Positions 15,008-24,414 of a DNA stretch of 37,891 nucleotides are shown here, piece by piece. This DNA comes from SFTJ01 sp051871515. GTDB lineage: Bacteria; Bacteroidota; Bacteroidia; Bacteroidales; Muribaculaceae. The stretch covers positions 1 through 37,891 of the forward strand of contig JBJECY010000077.1 of the NCBI GenBank assembly GCA_051871515.1, read 5' to 3'. Position 1 is the stretch's first letter. Each line of letters opens with the position of its first letter. The notes below the pieces were generated by a model. It had not been told where the DNA came from, did no database searches, and saw only the letters and a program-made list of their open reading frames with translations. Made by a program: the position numbers and the translations under genes.

Positions 15008-15688
15008 ATGACAATAGGTATAATTGTGGCTATGAGCAAGGAACTTAATCTGCTTTTGCCTTTGCTTGAAGGCCGCACATCACGCAGCATCGACCACTTC
15101 GACTTTCACACCGGCATTGTGGGAAGCAACCACGTTGTTGCTATGCAATGCGGCATTGGCAAAGTGAATGCCGCTCTTGGCGCTCTCACAATGATAAAGA
15201 ACTACAATGTTGACCTCATCATCAGCTCGGGCGTGGCAGGCGGAGCTGACACAAGCGTCAATGTAATGGATATTGTGGTTGCCGACAAGGTGGCTTACCA
15301 CGATGTTTACTGCGGTCCCGAAAGCACCATTGGTGCCGTTCAAGGGCTTCCGCTGTACTACAACACCCGGCAACAATTGCTCAGTTTGGTTGAAAAAGAT
15401 GCTCACATACACTTTGGGCTGATTTGCTCAGGCGACCAGTTCATTGATACCTCATCGCAGCTCAATGCCATAAAAGCCAATTTTGCCAATGCGCTTGCCG
15501 TTGACATGGAGTCGGCTGCCATCGCCCAAACCTGCCATCTCTATTCAAAAGATTTCCTGAGCCTTAGGGTTATAAGCGATTCGCCGGGTGCCAATCACAA
15601 CAACGCCCGCCAATACAACGATTTCTGGGCCGAGGCTCCACAGCACACTTTCAACATACTTCATAAGCTGATTTTAAACATTCACTAA
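15008..15688 (+). CDS. mtnN: 5'-methylthioadenosine/S-adenosylhomocysteine nucleosidase
   Basis: The enzyme removes adenine from S-adenosylhomocysteine and methylthioadenosine, making S-ribosylhomocysteine for LuxS. Its 226 residues are the normal length. Landmarks are the N-terminal IGIIVAMSKEL with the expected Glu12, the phosphorylase-family GVAGG, FIDTSSQ, VDMESAAIAQ near residue 168, and RVISDSPG with the catalytic Asp near 190. The luxS gene follows 18 bp downstream, so product is passed straight to the next enzyme. The start is the only reasonable ATG after the promoter. Confidence 0.93.
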   Translation: MTIGIIVAMSKELNLLLPLLEGRTSRSIDHFDFHTGIVGSNHVVAMQCGIGKVNAALGALTMIKNYNVDLIISSGVAGGADTSVNVMDIVVADKVAYHDVYCGPESTIGAVQGLPLYYNTRQQLLSLVEKDAHIHFGLICSGDQFIDTSSQLNAIKANFANALAVDMESAAIAQTCHLYSKDFLSLRVISDSPGANHNNARQYNDFWAEAPQHTFNILHKLILNIH

Positions 15689-15706
15689 AAAAAATCAAAA
15701 CACAAT

Positions 15707-16192
15707 ATGAAAAAAATTGCCAGCTTCACCATTAATCATTTGAAACTGCTGCGCGGCATTTACATTTCGCGCAAAGACTATCTAAACGGCGGCGACGTGG
15801 TCACCACCTTTGACATTCGCATGAAAGAGCCTAACAAAGAGCCGGCAATTGGCCAAGCTGCCATTCACACAATGGAGCACCTTGCGGCTACCTTTTTGCG
15901 GAACCACCCCGTTTGGGGCGACAAAATCATTTATTGGGGTCCCATGGGATGCTGCACCGGCAATTACTTGCTCATTAAAGGCGATTTAGAGCCAGCTGAC
16001 ATTGTTCAGCTTATGATTGAAACATTCACTTTCATAAGCGAATTTGATGGCGACATCCCCGGCGCTAACGCTCATGACTGCGGCAACTATATGCTCAACA
16101 ACCTACCCATGGCAAAGTGGGAAGCCCGCAAATACCTCATTGAGGTGCTCAACAACATCTCAGAAGAGAACATGAACTACCCCGAGGACTAA
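15707..16192 (+). CDS. luxS: S-ribosylhomocysteine lyase (AI-2 synthase)
   Basis: LuxS splits S-ribosylhomocysteine into homocysteine and the AI-2 precursor DPD. The 161 residues fit the family. The metal ligands are H54 and H58 in HTMEH and C125 in AHDCG; the general base E57 and the catalytic Cys in GPMGCC (residue 82) are present. The usual GC-R-TG reads GC-C-TG here and the following aromatic is Asn, a change at a normally conserved spot. It forms an operon with mtnN. The function as an activated-methyl recycling enzyme is well supported; a signalling use of AI-2 is not shown. Confidence 0.93.
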   Translation: MKKIASFTINHLKLLRGIYISRKDYLNGGDVVTTFDIRMKEPNKEPAIGQAAIHTMEHLAATFLRNHPVWGDKIIYWGPMGCCTGNYLLIKGDLEPADIVQLMIETFTFISEFDGDIPGANAHDCGNYMLNNLPMAKWEARKYLIEVLNNISEENMNYPED

Positions 16193-16244
16193 AACAAATT
16201 CCATCTCAACATAAGAGCCATAACCGTTTTTTGTCAGAGTCACA

Positions 16245-17516
16245 ATGAAAGTTAACCACACAAAAATAAAACGTGCACTTCCGCTGCTGATAATTATGGC
16301 TGTGAGCATTTTGCTATATCTGTGGTTTTCCTATTGCCACAATTTCAACATAGGATTCTTTGACGACAGCGGCAGCTATTTTATGGCAGGCGAAGTGTTT
16401 ATGCGTGGCGAGATTGACTTCTTTCGCACCCCAGTGTATCCGCTAATATGCCATTTTGCAGCCTACCTCTCGGCCAATAATGCTCTTTTGCTTATTGTAT
16501 TGTTGCAAGAATGCATGTTCTTGGTGTCGATAGTGGCCTTTTATTTGTGCCTCAGCACATTCAGCATTGGCAAAAAAACATCGCTTTTTGCTACAGCTAT
16601 CTATGCATGGTGTCCCATATTTTTTGGATACAACAACCTCATTTTCACCGAATCATTGGCCATTTCATTCTCCACATTGTTTCTTTGCGCCGTTGCAATG
16701 CTTTTAACCGGCAAGCGCCCCCTTGCTGCAAGCATAAGCTCCATCTTGCTGATGTTTGTGATGGTGATGCTGAGGCCATTTTTTATTTGTTTCACTCCTG
16801 TGCTTGCCATTGCGTTAATCTCGGCTCTAATCAAGTATCGCAGCAACAAGAGGCTGATTGTTGCTACTTGCTCAACAGGCATCATTGCCGCAGCTGCCGT
16901 TGTGGCTTATTGCTGCGCTTATCAGAAAGCTTACAACCAATTTGGCTTCAGCAGCGTGTATGAACTCAACCGCAATATGGCTATGGCATCAATGGGATTT
17001 TGCCCTGACAACCACTATATCTGCTACTACAAATACGTTTCTCAACCCGACATCAACGGCAACCGTTATACAGCAAAAATTGCATGGAGGTGGAATCCCA
17101 CAGAGCAATATCGCGAGCGTTGCAATCAGATTTACGAGCAAAACAAAACTCAATACATAAAAAACAAAATCTTTGAGTTTGTTTATTCATTACGCATGGA
17201 GTATGTAAGTTCAATAACAAAGAGTACATGGGGTTACTACATTTCAAGGCATCTTAATGTGTCATTGGCTCAAATATGCCTGTTTATACTACTTTTCACT
17301 GCAATTGAGTTGTTGCACTTCAGGTGGCGCAACAGCATCAGTATCATGTCGTTATGCTTAGTATCATTATGCATAGCCACCATCTTCACAAGCATATGGG
17401 GAGCTGACTGTCAATATTTGCGGCTTATGATGCCCATGACACCATGTTTGTTTGTGATGGTTGCCATTTTGTTAAACCGATTTACATGCACAATAGTAAA
17501 ACCACAAATTAAATGA
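16245..17516 (+). CDS. Polytopic GT-C-like membrane protein, copy 1
   Basis: This 423-residue protein has about 9-11 membrane helices. The first outer loop has an acidic pair followed by SGSYFMAGEVFMRGEIDFFRTPVYP, the pattern typical of GT-C glycosyltransferases that use polyprenyl-phosphate sugars (ArnT/PMT-like). A second feature is the FTESLAIS segment near residue 130. The C-terminal half has a soluble stretch of about 100 residues. It begins 52 bp after luxS and overlaps the next gene by ATGA. It would attach a sugar to a lipid or surface glycan outside the membrane. The family assignment is by pattern only, and the sugar and acceptor are unknown. Confidence 0.65.
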   Translation: MKVNHTKIKRALPLLIIMAVSILLYLWFSYCHNFNIGFFDDSGSYFMAGEVFMRGEIDFFRTPVYPLICHFAAYLSANNALLLIVLLQECMFLVSIVAFYLCLSTFSIGKKTSLFATAIYAWCPIFFGYNNLIFTESLAISFSTLFLCAVAMLLTGKRPLAASISSILLMFVMVMLRPFFICFTPVLAIALISALIKYRSNKRLIVATCSTGIIAAAAVVAYCCAYQKAYNQFGFSSVYELNRNMAMASMGFCPDNHYICYYKYVSQPDINGNRYTAKIAWRWNPTEQYRERCNQIYEQNKTQYIKNKIFEFVYSLRMEYVSSITKSTWGYYISRHLNVSLAQICLFILLFTAIELLHFRWRNSISIMSLCLVSLCIATIFTSIWGADCQYLRLMMPMTPCLFVMVAILLNRFTCTIVKPQIK

Positions 17517-18772
17517 TGAAAATGCCACTAATACGCTCCGTGAGCAACGACAATCGATGCGTGATACTAATAATATTTGCTTCTATGCTGATTTCCGCCT
17601 TGTGGTTTAGCATAGCTGGAATTACTATGCTTCTTTTCAAAAACGACACAGGCACATATATTGAAGCTGCAAGGGTTATTTTCTCGGGCAGAATCGACGA
17701 ATTACGCACCCCAGTTTACCCCATCTTATGCCAGATTTTCACATTAGGAAAATATATCAACGGCTTTTATCTGCTCATTGCTCTGCAACTTGGCGTTTTC
17801 TATGTATCGATATATTATTTCTATAAATCACTTTCTTTGTTCACCAACCGGATTTCAATCAAATGCATTTCAACATGTCTTTACGCATGGAACATCCCCG
17901 TGATTGAATATGCCACCATCATTCTCACAGAATCACTCACAATTTCACTAATTGTGATACTCATTTACATGCTCATTGCCATAATACAGGCCAAGGCATC
18001 GCGCGCAATATGCATCGCCGCTCCAATATTGCTGCTTCTTTTAATACTCCTACGTCCTTTCTGCCTTTGCCTTATCCCTGTATTAGCAATTGCCTATTTT
18101 TATGCTTTTTGTAAAAAGCGTTTGCAACATGTAATGCCATCGCTGATATCTTGTATAGTGGCAACATTGCTGTTGCTTGCATATTGCACAGCTTATAAAA
18201 TGCAATACGGCAAATTTGCATTGAGCAACGTCACATCAATCAACCGAGCACTCATCATGCTAAAAAAACATGAGCTAAAAAATCCGTATCCAAGCAAATG
18301 CAAGATGATTGAAATGTATAGAGCCGATAGCATATGCCATGTTTTCTTCTGGGAATATCAACAAGCTCGCGATTGCCACAATGAGGCCGATAGCATTTAC
18401 CACCATAACCTGTTGAAGTATGCCACATCTCGCATCTCAGCCTATGACCTTAGCCTCGACAACTACTTTCCTTCATGCGTCAACCCCATTTGTTCCAATT
18501 ATATCCAACCCTTTCAAAGCCTTCCGTTGTCGCACATCTATCTTTTCATAGGCTTTATCACACTCATTCAATTGCTGATGCTGCGCTGGAAACGCAACTC
18601 ACTCTCAGTGATTGCCACATTGCTACTTGCTATATGCTACCTCAGCATTTTCACTACATTATGGGCAAGTGCCGACACTCAATTAAACCGGCTTATGCTT
18701 CCTATGTTTCCAACTTTGTGCATGCTTATAGCAATTACCGCACATCAAGTGCAGTTGCGCCGTAAGTTTTGA
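17513..18772 (+). CDS. Polytopic GT-C-like membrane protein, copy 2
   Basis: This paralogue of the preceding gene has similar length (419 residues) and topology. The shared signature is an acidic residue then TGTYIEAARVIFSGRIDELRTPVYP, followed by ILTESLTIS. The middle soluble region is diverged (LDNYFPSCVNPICSNY here). The ATG overlaps the upstream stop, so the pair is translated together. Duplicated GT-C genes side by side often differ in donor or acceptor, but nothing in the sequence tells which. The start could also be the second or third Met (17516, 17522). Confidence 0.65.
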   Translation: MMKMPLIRSVSNDNRCVILIIFASMLISALWFSIAGITMLLFKNDTGTYIEAARVIFSGRIDELRTPVYPILCQIFTLGKYINGFYLLIALQLGVFYVSIYYFYKSLSLFTNRISIKCISTCLYAWNIPVIEYATIILTESLTISLIVILIYMLIAIIQAKASRAICIAAPILLLLLILLRPFCLCLIPVLAIAYFYAFCKKRLQHVMPSLISCIVATLLLLAYCTAYKMQYGKFALSNVTSINRALIMLKKHELKNPYPSKCKMIEMYRADSICHVFFWEYQQARDCHNEADSIYHHNLLKYATSRISAYDLSLDNYFPSCVNPICSNYIQPFQSLPLSHIYLFIGFITLIQLLMLRWKRNSLSVIATLLLAICYLSIFTTLWASADTQLNRLMLPMFPTLCMLIAITAHQVQLRRKF

Positions 18773-18827
18773 ACCCATGAGACATGGCACAAGCGCAACA
18801 GCCCTCATCATTTTTTCACTTAATGCA

Positions 18828-18858
18828 TTTGCTTATGTGAAATAATTCCGTAACTTTG
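18828..18858 (+). promoter_or_regulatory. Predicted promoter of the FAD oxidoreductase gene
   Basis: TTTG (18828-18831), 19 bases, then TAACTTTG (18851-18858) is a full match to the lineage consensus. Transcription would start near 18865, giving a leader of about 30 bases. The oxidoreductase is thus a separate unit from the GT-C pair. Confidence 0.75.
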
Positions 18859-18896
18859 TATATCAACCAAAAAACATACTTACACCCAAAACCACT

Positions 18897-20522
18897 ATGT
18901 CTCATAGTTCAAGCAAAACACAAACAGCGGTCATAATTGGAGCCGGTCCGGCAGGACTCACCGCAGCTATTGAGTTGCTGAGGCACACCAACATACGCCC
19001 TATTGTGATTGAGCAAGAGCAAGTGGTGGGAGGCATTGCACGCACCGTGAACGCCAACGGCAACCGTATGGACATTGGCGGTCACCGATTTTTCTCAAAA
19101 TCAGAGCAAATCATGAATTGGTGGACTCAGGTGCTACCGCTGCAAGACGCACCTGCGCTCGATGAGATTCTCATTGGCAAGGAGCACACCTACACAAGCA
19201 CCTCGCCACAGGCCGACCCACAAACCACCGATAAGGTAATGCTGGTGAGAAACCGCATCTCGCATATTTTCTATCGCTATCAAATGTTTAAATATCCGGT
19301 TGAGCTGTCAATTGACACGTTGCGCAAAATGGGATTCACTGCCACAATGAGAGTTGCTGCCGGATATGCTTGGGCAAAGCTGTTTCCTCGAAAAGAAACA
19401 TCGTTGCAAGACTTCTATATTAACCGTTTTGGCGAACCGCTCTATAAGATGTTTTTTGAGAACTACACCCGCAAAGTGTGGGGCAAAAGTCCAAAAGACC
19501 TTGATGCCGATTGGGGCAATCAGCGCATCAACACATTGTCACTCACGTCAATATTGAAGTCGCTTCTTAAAAAGACCGTCAAAAACGACAACGACATAGC
19601 CCAACGAGGCGTTGAGAAATCGCTGATTGAGCGCTTTCTCTATCCCAAATACGGTCCTGGGCAACTCTGGCAAATAGTTGCTCAAGAGATTATTAATCTT
19701 GGAGGAGAAATAATTATGCAAGCCAAAGTGGACCGCATCACCATTGACCCAAACAGCCAAGTGCAATCAGTGAGCTACACTTGTCTTGACACCGGTGCCA
19801 CCCACACATTGCCATGCAACTATGCACTATCCTCAATGCCCATCAAGCACCTCATCAGGGCCATCGATGGCATCAACGTGCCAAGCAACGTGCAAGAGGT
19901 TGCCATGAATCTGCCCTATCGCGACTTCATCACCATTGGAGTGTTGGTTGACAAACTAAACCTCAGCAATAACAGCGACATTGCCACTTATGCCAACCGC
20001 ATCCCCGACACATGGATTTACATACAACAACCTGGAGTGAAAATCGGTCGATTGCAAATCTTCAACAACTGGTCGCCATATATGGTTGCCGACTACAAGA
20101 ACAGCATTTGGCTGGGATTGGAATATTTTTGCAGCAAAGGCGATGACCTGTGGGTAAAAACCGACGAGCAACTCGCCACGTTGGCAGCTAACGAGCTCAA
20201 ACAAATAGGCATCATCAGCCCCGACACAGCCATCTCCTACTATCACGTTGAACGTGTGCCAAAAGCTTATCCAGCCTACTTCGGGAGCTACCATCAGCTG
20301 CCCACAGTCACTACTTGGCTCGACTCTATTAAAAACCTCTACTGCATTGGGCGCAACGGACAACACCGCTATAACAACATGGACCACTCAATGATGACTG
20401 CTATTGAGGCCGTAAAAAACATTAAGAACAACGCCACTTCAAACAGCAACATATGGGCAGTGAACACCGATGACTCCTACCACGAATCAACCACAAGTTC
20501 AGCCCACTCCACAACCCAATGA
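18897..20522 (+). CDS. FAD-dependent oxidoreductase of the amine-oxidase / UDP-galactopyranose-mutase-like group
   Basis: The 541-residue cytoplasmic flavoprotein opens with a Rossmann dinucleotide-binding motif (VIIGAGPAGLTAAIELL, residues 12-28), the acidic VIEQEQVVGGIART, and DIGGHRFFSKS. This layout is shared by protoporphyrinogen oxidases, phytoene desaturases and UDP-galactopyranose mutase. The middle contains FYINRFGEPLYKMFFENYTRKVWGKSP, and the C-terminus the second FAD-contact region (YCIGRNGQHRYNNMDHSMM). In Bacteroidetes, members are often found beside GT-C transferases and lipid-linked sugar genes, as here. The substrate is unknown. A Ser/Thr/His-rich tail follows residue 520. Confidence 0.85.
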   Translation: MSHSSSKTQTAVIIGAGPAGLTAAIELLRHTNIRPIVIEQEQVVGGIARTVNANGNRMDIGGHRFFSKSEQIMNWWTQVLPLQDAPALDEILIGKEHTYTSTSPQADPQTTDKVMLVRNRISHIFYRYQMFKYPVELSIDTLRKMGFTATMRVAAGYAWAKLFPRKETSLQDFYINRFGEPLYKMFFENYTRKVWGKSPKDLDADWGNQRINTLSLTSILKSLLKKTVKNDNDIAQRGVEKSLIERFLYPKYGPGQLWQIVAQEIINLGGEIIMQAKVDRITIDPNSQVQSVSYTCLDTGATHTLPCNYALSSMPIKHLIRAIDGINVPSNVQEVAMNLPYRDFITIGVLVDKLNLSNNSDIATYANRIPDTWIYIQQPGVKIGRLQIFNNWSPYMVADYKNSIWLGLEYFCSKGDDLWVKTDEQLATLAANELKQIGIISPDTAISYYHVERVPKAYPAYFGSYHQLPTVTTWLDSIKNLYCIGRNGQHRYNNMDHSMMTAIEAVKNIKNNATSNSNIWAVNTDDSYHESTTSSAHSTTQ

Positions 20523-20606
20523 CAAAACGAGAAACTTTTTCAAAAAAATTGCATTTTTTAATGTACAATTTTATTGATTCACCAAAGGTTTTGCGAATTA
20601 ATTGGT

Positions 20607-20614
20607 TATCTTTG
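20607..20614 (+). promoter_or_regulatory. Predicted -7 element of the araC-type regulator gene
   Basis: TATCTTTG followed by CA fits the consensus. A TTTTG lies upstream (20589-20593) but is too close. Transcription would start near 20621. The region 20523-20606 holds no gene. Confidence 0.5.
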
Positions 20615-20672
20615 CAATAAATTTGAATAAAGCAACAAAACCGGTCGTAACAACTTAACATATTCTTTCTGT

Positions 20673-21554
20673 ATGAAAAGCAATGCAATGAATTCAATAC
20701 GCGACAACGGCAACATGCCATTAATGGATTTGCCCGTTGATTTCATCGTGTATGACGACATCACAAGTGATTTGCTGAAATTCTATGCAAGCTTCCCATG
20801 CAAATTGCAGACTTGCATATTTGCTTACATCGTCAACGGCAACGTCACCGCCACCGTCAACCTGTGGAACTATCGCCTTAAAGCCAACGACTTTGTGGTG
20901 ATTGTGCCCGGCACGTTCATTCAGATACAAGAACTGAGCGACGACCTCAAAATAAGCTTTGTGGGATTCTCATCATCGTTCCTCAAAAACGTAAACTTCT
21001 GGAAAGTGATGTCGCCCATCATGCTCCCCATATTCACTAAACCCATATTTCACCTCTCCAACGAGTTTGGCAGCCTGTTCTCTGACGCCATGTCGCTGCT
21101 CACGCGAGCAAGCCAAATCAAAGGCAATGTGATTACGCGCCAAGTGGCACAGTCCATGATGGAAATTCTCATTGAAATGCTCATTCAAGGCATGAACAAC
21201 GACCTTGCTTCAAGCGACAAGAGCATGAACACTCGCGAGCAACAGATTCTTTCAGAATTTCTGCAACTCGCCTTTGAGAACTATCGCGAGGAACACAAAA
21301 TCTCGTTCTACGCGCATGAGGTGAACCTCACGCTCTCACACTTTTGCAGTGTAATCAACAAAGCCACCGGCATGACGCCTCAGGAAATCATCATGAACAT
21401 GATAATCATGGATGCAAAAACCCAGCTCAAGGCATCGCATACGCCTATTGCCAGCATTGCCGCCTCGCTTGGGTTTCCCACAGCCACCACTTTTACGCGA
21501 TATTTCCGCACCTACACCAACATGACGCCGCAAGAATATCGCAACAGCAAATAA
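20673..21554 (+). CDS. AraC-family transcriptional regulator
   Basis: The N-terminal part (residues 1-170) has the beta-rich sensor fold, with AYIVNGNVTATVNLWNYRLKANDFVVIVPG typical of cupin-type effector domains. The C-terminal ~100 residues form the double helix-turn-helix: YAHEVNLTLSHFCSVINKATGMTPQEII, then IASIAASLGFPTATTFTRYFRTYTNMTPQEYR. It is 39 bp upstream of the FBPase gene on the same strand, so it may be co-transcribed with it or control it. The effector is unknown. The first ATG is used here; others at 20688 and 20718 are possible. Confidence 0.9.
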   Translation: MKSNAMNSIRDNGNMPLMDLPVDFIVYDDITSDLLKFYASFPCKLQTCIFAYIVNGNVTATVNLWNYRLKANDFVVIVPGTFIQIQELSDDLKISFVGFSSSFLKNVNFWKVMSPIMLPIFTKPIFHLSNEFGSLFSDAMSLLTRASQIKGNVITRQVAQSMMEILIEMLIQGMNNDLASSDKSMNTREQQILSEFLQLAFENYREEHKISFYAHEVNLTLSHFCSVINKATGMTPQEIIMNMIIMDAKTQLKASHTPIASIAASLGFPTATTFTRYFRTYTNMTPQEYRNSK

Positions 21555-21593
21555 AACTTACCCTCAACCCACATCAACACTTTTTGATAAACT

Positions 21594-23588
21594 ATGAACA
21601 TCAGTCCTGACCAACTAAGATATTTGCAACTGCTTGCGCGCGACTTCCCAAACATTGCAACTGCAAGCACCGAGATTATCAACCTGCAAGCCATACTCAA
21701 TCTGCCAAAAGGCACTGAGCACTTTCTTGCCGACCTGCATGGTGAGTATGAAGCATTTCAGCATGTGCTGCGCAATGCTTCTGGCGCCATCAAGCGCAAA
21801 GTGAAAGAAATCTATAACGAAACTCTAAGCTCAAAAGACCAGAAAGAGCTTTGCACACTCATCTACTACCCTGAGCTGAAACTTGAATTGGTGAAACAAA
21901 ACACCGACGACATGAAGGACTGGTATTTTGTCTCAATCAACAGGCTTGTGAAGGTGTGCCGCAACGTTAGCTCAAAATACTCACGCAGCAAGGTGTTAAA
22001 GGCCCTTCCCAAAGATTTCTCTTACATCATTCAGGAGTTGCTTCATGAATCGACTCTCGACCCCAACAAGCAGGCCTACGTTGACGTGATTGTGCGCACC
22101 ATCATTGACATTGACCGCGCCGACGATTTCATTGTGGCTATTTGCAACCTCATTCAGCAACTCACCATCGACAAGCTTCACATTCTTGGCGACGTGTTTG
22201 ACCGCGGACCAAGCCCTGACCGCATTATGGACATCCTATGCAACTATCACAACTTCGATATTCAGTGGGGCAACCATGATATTCTGTGGATGGGCGCAGC
22301 CTCGGGCAACGATTGCTGTATAGCCAATGTGATACGTATAACCCTGCGATATGCCAACCAATCTGTGCTGCAAGACGGTTACGGAATAAACATACTGCCG
22401 CTTGCCACCTTTGCAATGGCAACCTACGGCGACGACCGTTGTTCGCAGTTCATTCCCAAAGAGCTTGGCGAGAAAGTTGGCGAGAAAGACTCTCGCCTGA
22501 TTGGATTGATGCACAAAGCCATCACCATCATTCAGCTAAAACTTGAAGGCAACATGATAATGCGCCATCCAGAGTATGGTATGGACAACCGTCTGTTGCT
22601 CAACCACATCAATTACGACAAAGGCACTGTGACACTCGACGGCAAAGAATATCCGCTGCGCGACACATTCCTGCCCACCATCGACCCTAAAAACCCTTAT
22701 CAGCTTACCGACGAGGAACAAGCCATTGTTGACTCGCTGCACAAATCATTTGTGCGCAGCGAAAAACTAAAGAGGCACATGAAATGCCTCTTCAGACACG
22801 GTTGCGTCTTCACCATCATCAATTCCAACCTACTCTTCCACGCCTCTATTCCTCTCAACGCCGACGGCACACTAAAGGATGTGGAAATTCGTGGCGAGAA
22901 ATATCGTGGCAAAGCACTCTTCTACAAAGTGGGCAGCATGATTCGCGAAGCCTATTTTGGCAGCAACAGCGACGACCAAGAAAGCTATAAATATTCGCTC
23001 GACTATGATTGGTATCTATGGTGCGGACCCGATTCCCCGGTGTTCGACAAAGATAAAATGGCAACCTTTGAAGACTACTTCATTGAGGACAAACAAGCGA
23101 GCAAAGAAACTAAAGGCAACTACTATGCCCTGCGCGACAATGAGAAGGTGTGTGACTATATCCTCGATGAGTTTGGCGTCACCGGGCAGCATAGGCACAT
23201 CATCAACGGCCATGTGCCCGTGAGAACGTTGCAAGGCGAACAGCCCATCAAGGCAAACGGCAAGATGATGGTGATTGACGGCGGTTTCTCAAAAGCCTAT
23301 CAACCCAAAACAGGCATTGCCGGATATACTCTCGTGTACCACTCACGCGGTTTCCAGCTCGTGATGCACGAGCCATTCACTTCAATTGAGAAAGCTGTGG
23401 CTGAAGGGCAAGACATCAAATCTACCACACAAGTAGTGGAAATGAGTGCCTACCGCATGCACGTTAAAGACACCGACATAGGCAAGGAAATCATTCGCCA
23501 GATTGCCGACCTGCAACTGCTGTTGTCAAGCTACCGTTCGGGTCTCATCAGCGAAAAAGAATATAAACGCGTCACAAACAAGGAATAA
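21594..23588 (+). CDS. fbp: Fructose-1,6-bisphosphatase class III
   Basis: This is the large (664-residue) FBPase of Firmicutes and Bacteroidetes, which removes the 1-phosphate of fructose-1,6-bisphosphate in gluconeogenesis. The family is metal-dependent with a calcineurin-like fold. Its motifs are visible: FLADLHGEYEAF near residue 42, LGDVFDRGPSPD near 202, WGNHDILWMGAASGN near 226, and the C-terminal HIINGHVPV and VIDGGFSKAYQ. The length fits the family (about 640-670). It follows the AraC-family gene and ends at a strong hairpin. Confidence 0.95.
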   Translation: MNISPDQLRYLQLLARDFPNIATASTEIINLQAILNLPKGTEHFLADLHGEYEAFQHVLRNASGAIKRKVKEIYNETLSSKDQKELCTLIYYPELKLELVKQNTDDMKDWYFVSINRLVKVCRNVSSKYSRSKVLKALPKDFSYIIQELLHESTLDPNKQAYVDVIVRTIIDIDRADDFIVAICNLIQQLTIDKLHILGDVFDRGPSPDRIMDILCNYHNFDIQWGNHDILWMGAASGNDCCIANVIRITLRYANQSVLQDGYGINILPLATFAMATYGDDRCSQFIPKELGEKVGEKDSRLIGLMHKAITIIQLKLEGNMIMRHPEYGMDNRLLLNHINYDKGTVTLDGKEYPLRDTFLPTIDPKNPYQLTDEEQAIVDSLHKSFVRSEKLKRHMKCLFRHGCVFTIINSNLLFHASIPLNADGTLKDVEIRGEKYRGKALFYKVGSMIREAYFGSNSDDQESYKYSLDYDWYLWCGPDSPVFDKDKMATFEDYFIEDKQASKETKGNYYALRDNEKVCDYILDEFGVTGQHRHIINGHVPVRTLQGEQPIKANGKMMVIDGGFSKAYQPKTGIAGYTLVYHSRGFQLVMHEPFTSIEKAVAEGQDIKSTTQVVEMSAYRMHVKDTDIGKEIIRQIADLQLLLSSYRSGLISEKEYKRVTNKE

Positions 23589-23592
23589 TAAA

Positions 23593-23636
23593 CAATGAGT
23601 GCCGGTTTCCTTCTGAGGAGAAACCGGCACTCATTG
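23593..23636. terminator. Strong hairpin between convergent genes
   Basis: A 16-bp stem (CAATGAGTGCCGGTTT at 23593-23608 with 23621-23636) lies 5 bp after the FBPase stop. The minus-strand side continues in a T-rich run (TTTATTATT), so it can end both the FBPase transcript and the AlbA_2 gene arriving from the other side. Confidence 0.75.
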
Positions 23637-23675
23637 CAAATATGCAAATCGGCATTGCCAGGAACGCAGCTTATT

Positions 23676-24323
23676 CTATGTGCCTACGGGCAATGTCATC
23701 AGGCAACTGCCATCGTGATAAGTGATTTCAATCACGTTCATTCGGCAAAGTTTCAGAGCCGAAGCCTCAGCCACCGTATGCGACACATGCGCCAACTTCA
23801 TGTATCCTTGCAATGTTATGCCCCCATGTGTTGACAAATATTCAAGCAGGGTTTGCTCGTTTTGAGTGTAGCTTAAAGGCACATCGGCAACCGAGTTTTC
23901 ACTCTTCAGCACTTTTGCGTGCAACGCGCTTGCCTCAATGTTCTCGTCCTTCACCCGGAAATACACGCGCCAACATCCGTTATCGTCAGGTGCTTTCACA
24001 GGCTTCTCTTCAGCCTCATCAATCGTGGCTTTCACCACCAACTTACCTTCCACTCTGTAAACCGAGCATGCCACATTCTGCGGAGGACGGCAATACATCT
24101 GAGCCGCCTGCTCAACCATATATATTTCCTCGTCGCTGCTCACGCCGGCAATCTTGCCATTATCCTTAACTCCAATGAGCAGTCTGCCACCGCTATTGTT
24201 GGCAAACGCCGAGATGCTACGGGCAATCTTGCGAGCATCAGAGATTTGATATTTAAAATCCTGATGTTCATGTTCGCCCTCAGCAATGAGGTTTTGAATG
24301 TGGTTTCTGCTTTTATATTCCAT
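23676..24323 (-). CDS. AlbA_2 (Schlafen-type) domain protein with C-terminal winged helix
   Basis: The 215-residue protein starts with a divergent AlbA_2 domain (residues about 8-120): EHEHQDFKYQISDARKIARSISAFANNSGGRLLIGVKDNG matches the usual E-x-K ... FAN..GG.lliGv pattern. The C-terminal ~60 residues (LLEYLSTHGGITLQGYMKLAHVSHTVAE) look like a winged helix. Such proteins are widespread and probably bind nucleic acid or nucleotides, but the role is unknown. It is convergent with FBPase and lies after the SGNH hydrolase gene on the same strand, with a terminator between, so it is probably a separate unit. Confidence 0.85.
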   Translation of the reverse strand: MEYKSRNHIQNLIAEGEHEHQDFKYQISDARKIARSISAFANNSGGRLLIGVKDNGKIAGVSSDEEIYMVEQAAQMYCRPPQNVACSVYRVEGKLVVKATIDEAEEKPVKAPDDNGCWRVYFRVKDENIEASALHAKVLKSENSVADVPLSYTQNEQTLLEYLSTHGGITLQGYMKLAHVSHTVAEASALKLCRMNVIEITYHDGSCLMTLPVGT

Positions 24324-24334
24324 ATCGCAACGTC

Positions 24335-24396
24335 TAAAAAAGGAGATGTGGATTAAGCCTTGCCTGTTGCCATGCTCCTAAGCCTATCCACACCTC
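24335..24396 (-). terminator. Terminator of the SGNH hydrolase gene
   Basis: On the minus strand GAGGTGTGGAT (24386-24396) pairs with ATCCACATCTC (24343-24353) over 11 positions with one wobble. A T-run follows (24335-24340). It begins 18 bases after the stop at 24415. Confidence 0.65.
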
Positions 24397-24414
24397 TTAT
24401 TACAACTTATTCTT

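Noticed and set aside
18773..18827. Terminator after the second GT-C gene
   Set aside because: Only a five-base stem (ATGAG/CTCAT) with a long loop can be drawn, too weak to report as a feature despite the T-run at 18811.
23593..23636. REP-type repeated palindrome
   Set aside because: Only one copy is seen in the window and its place between convergent stops is well explained as a terminator.
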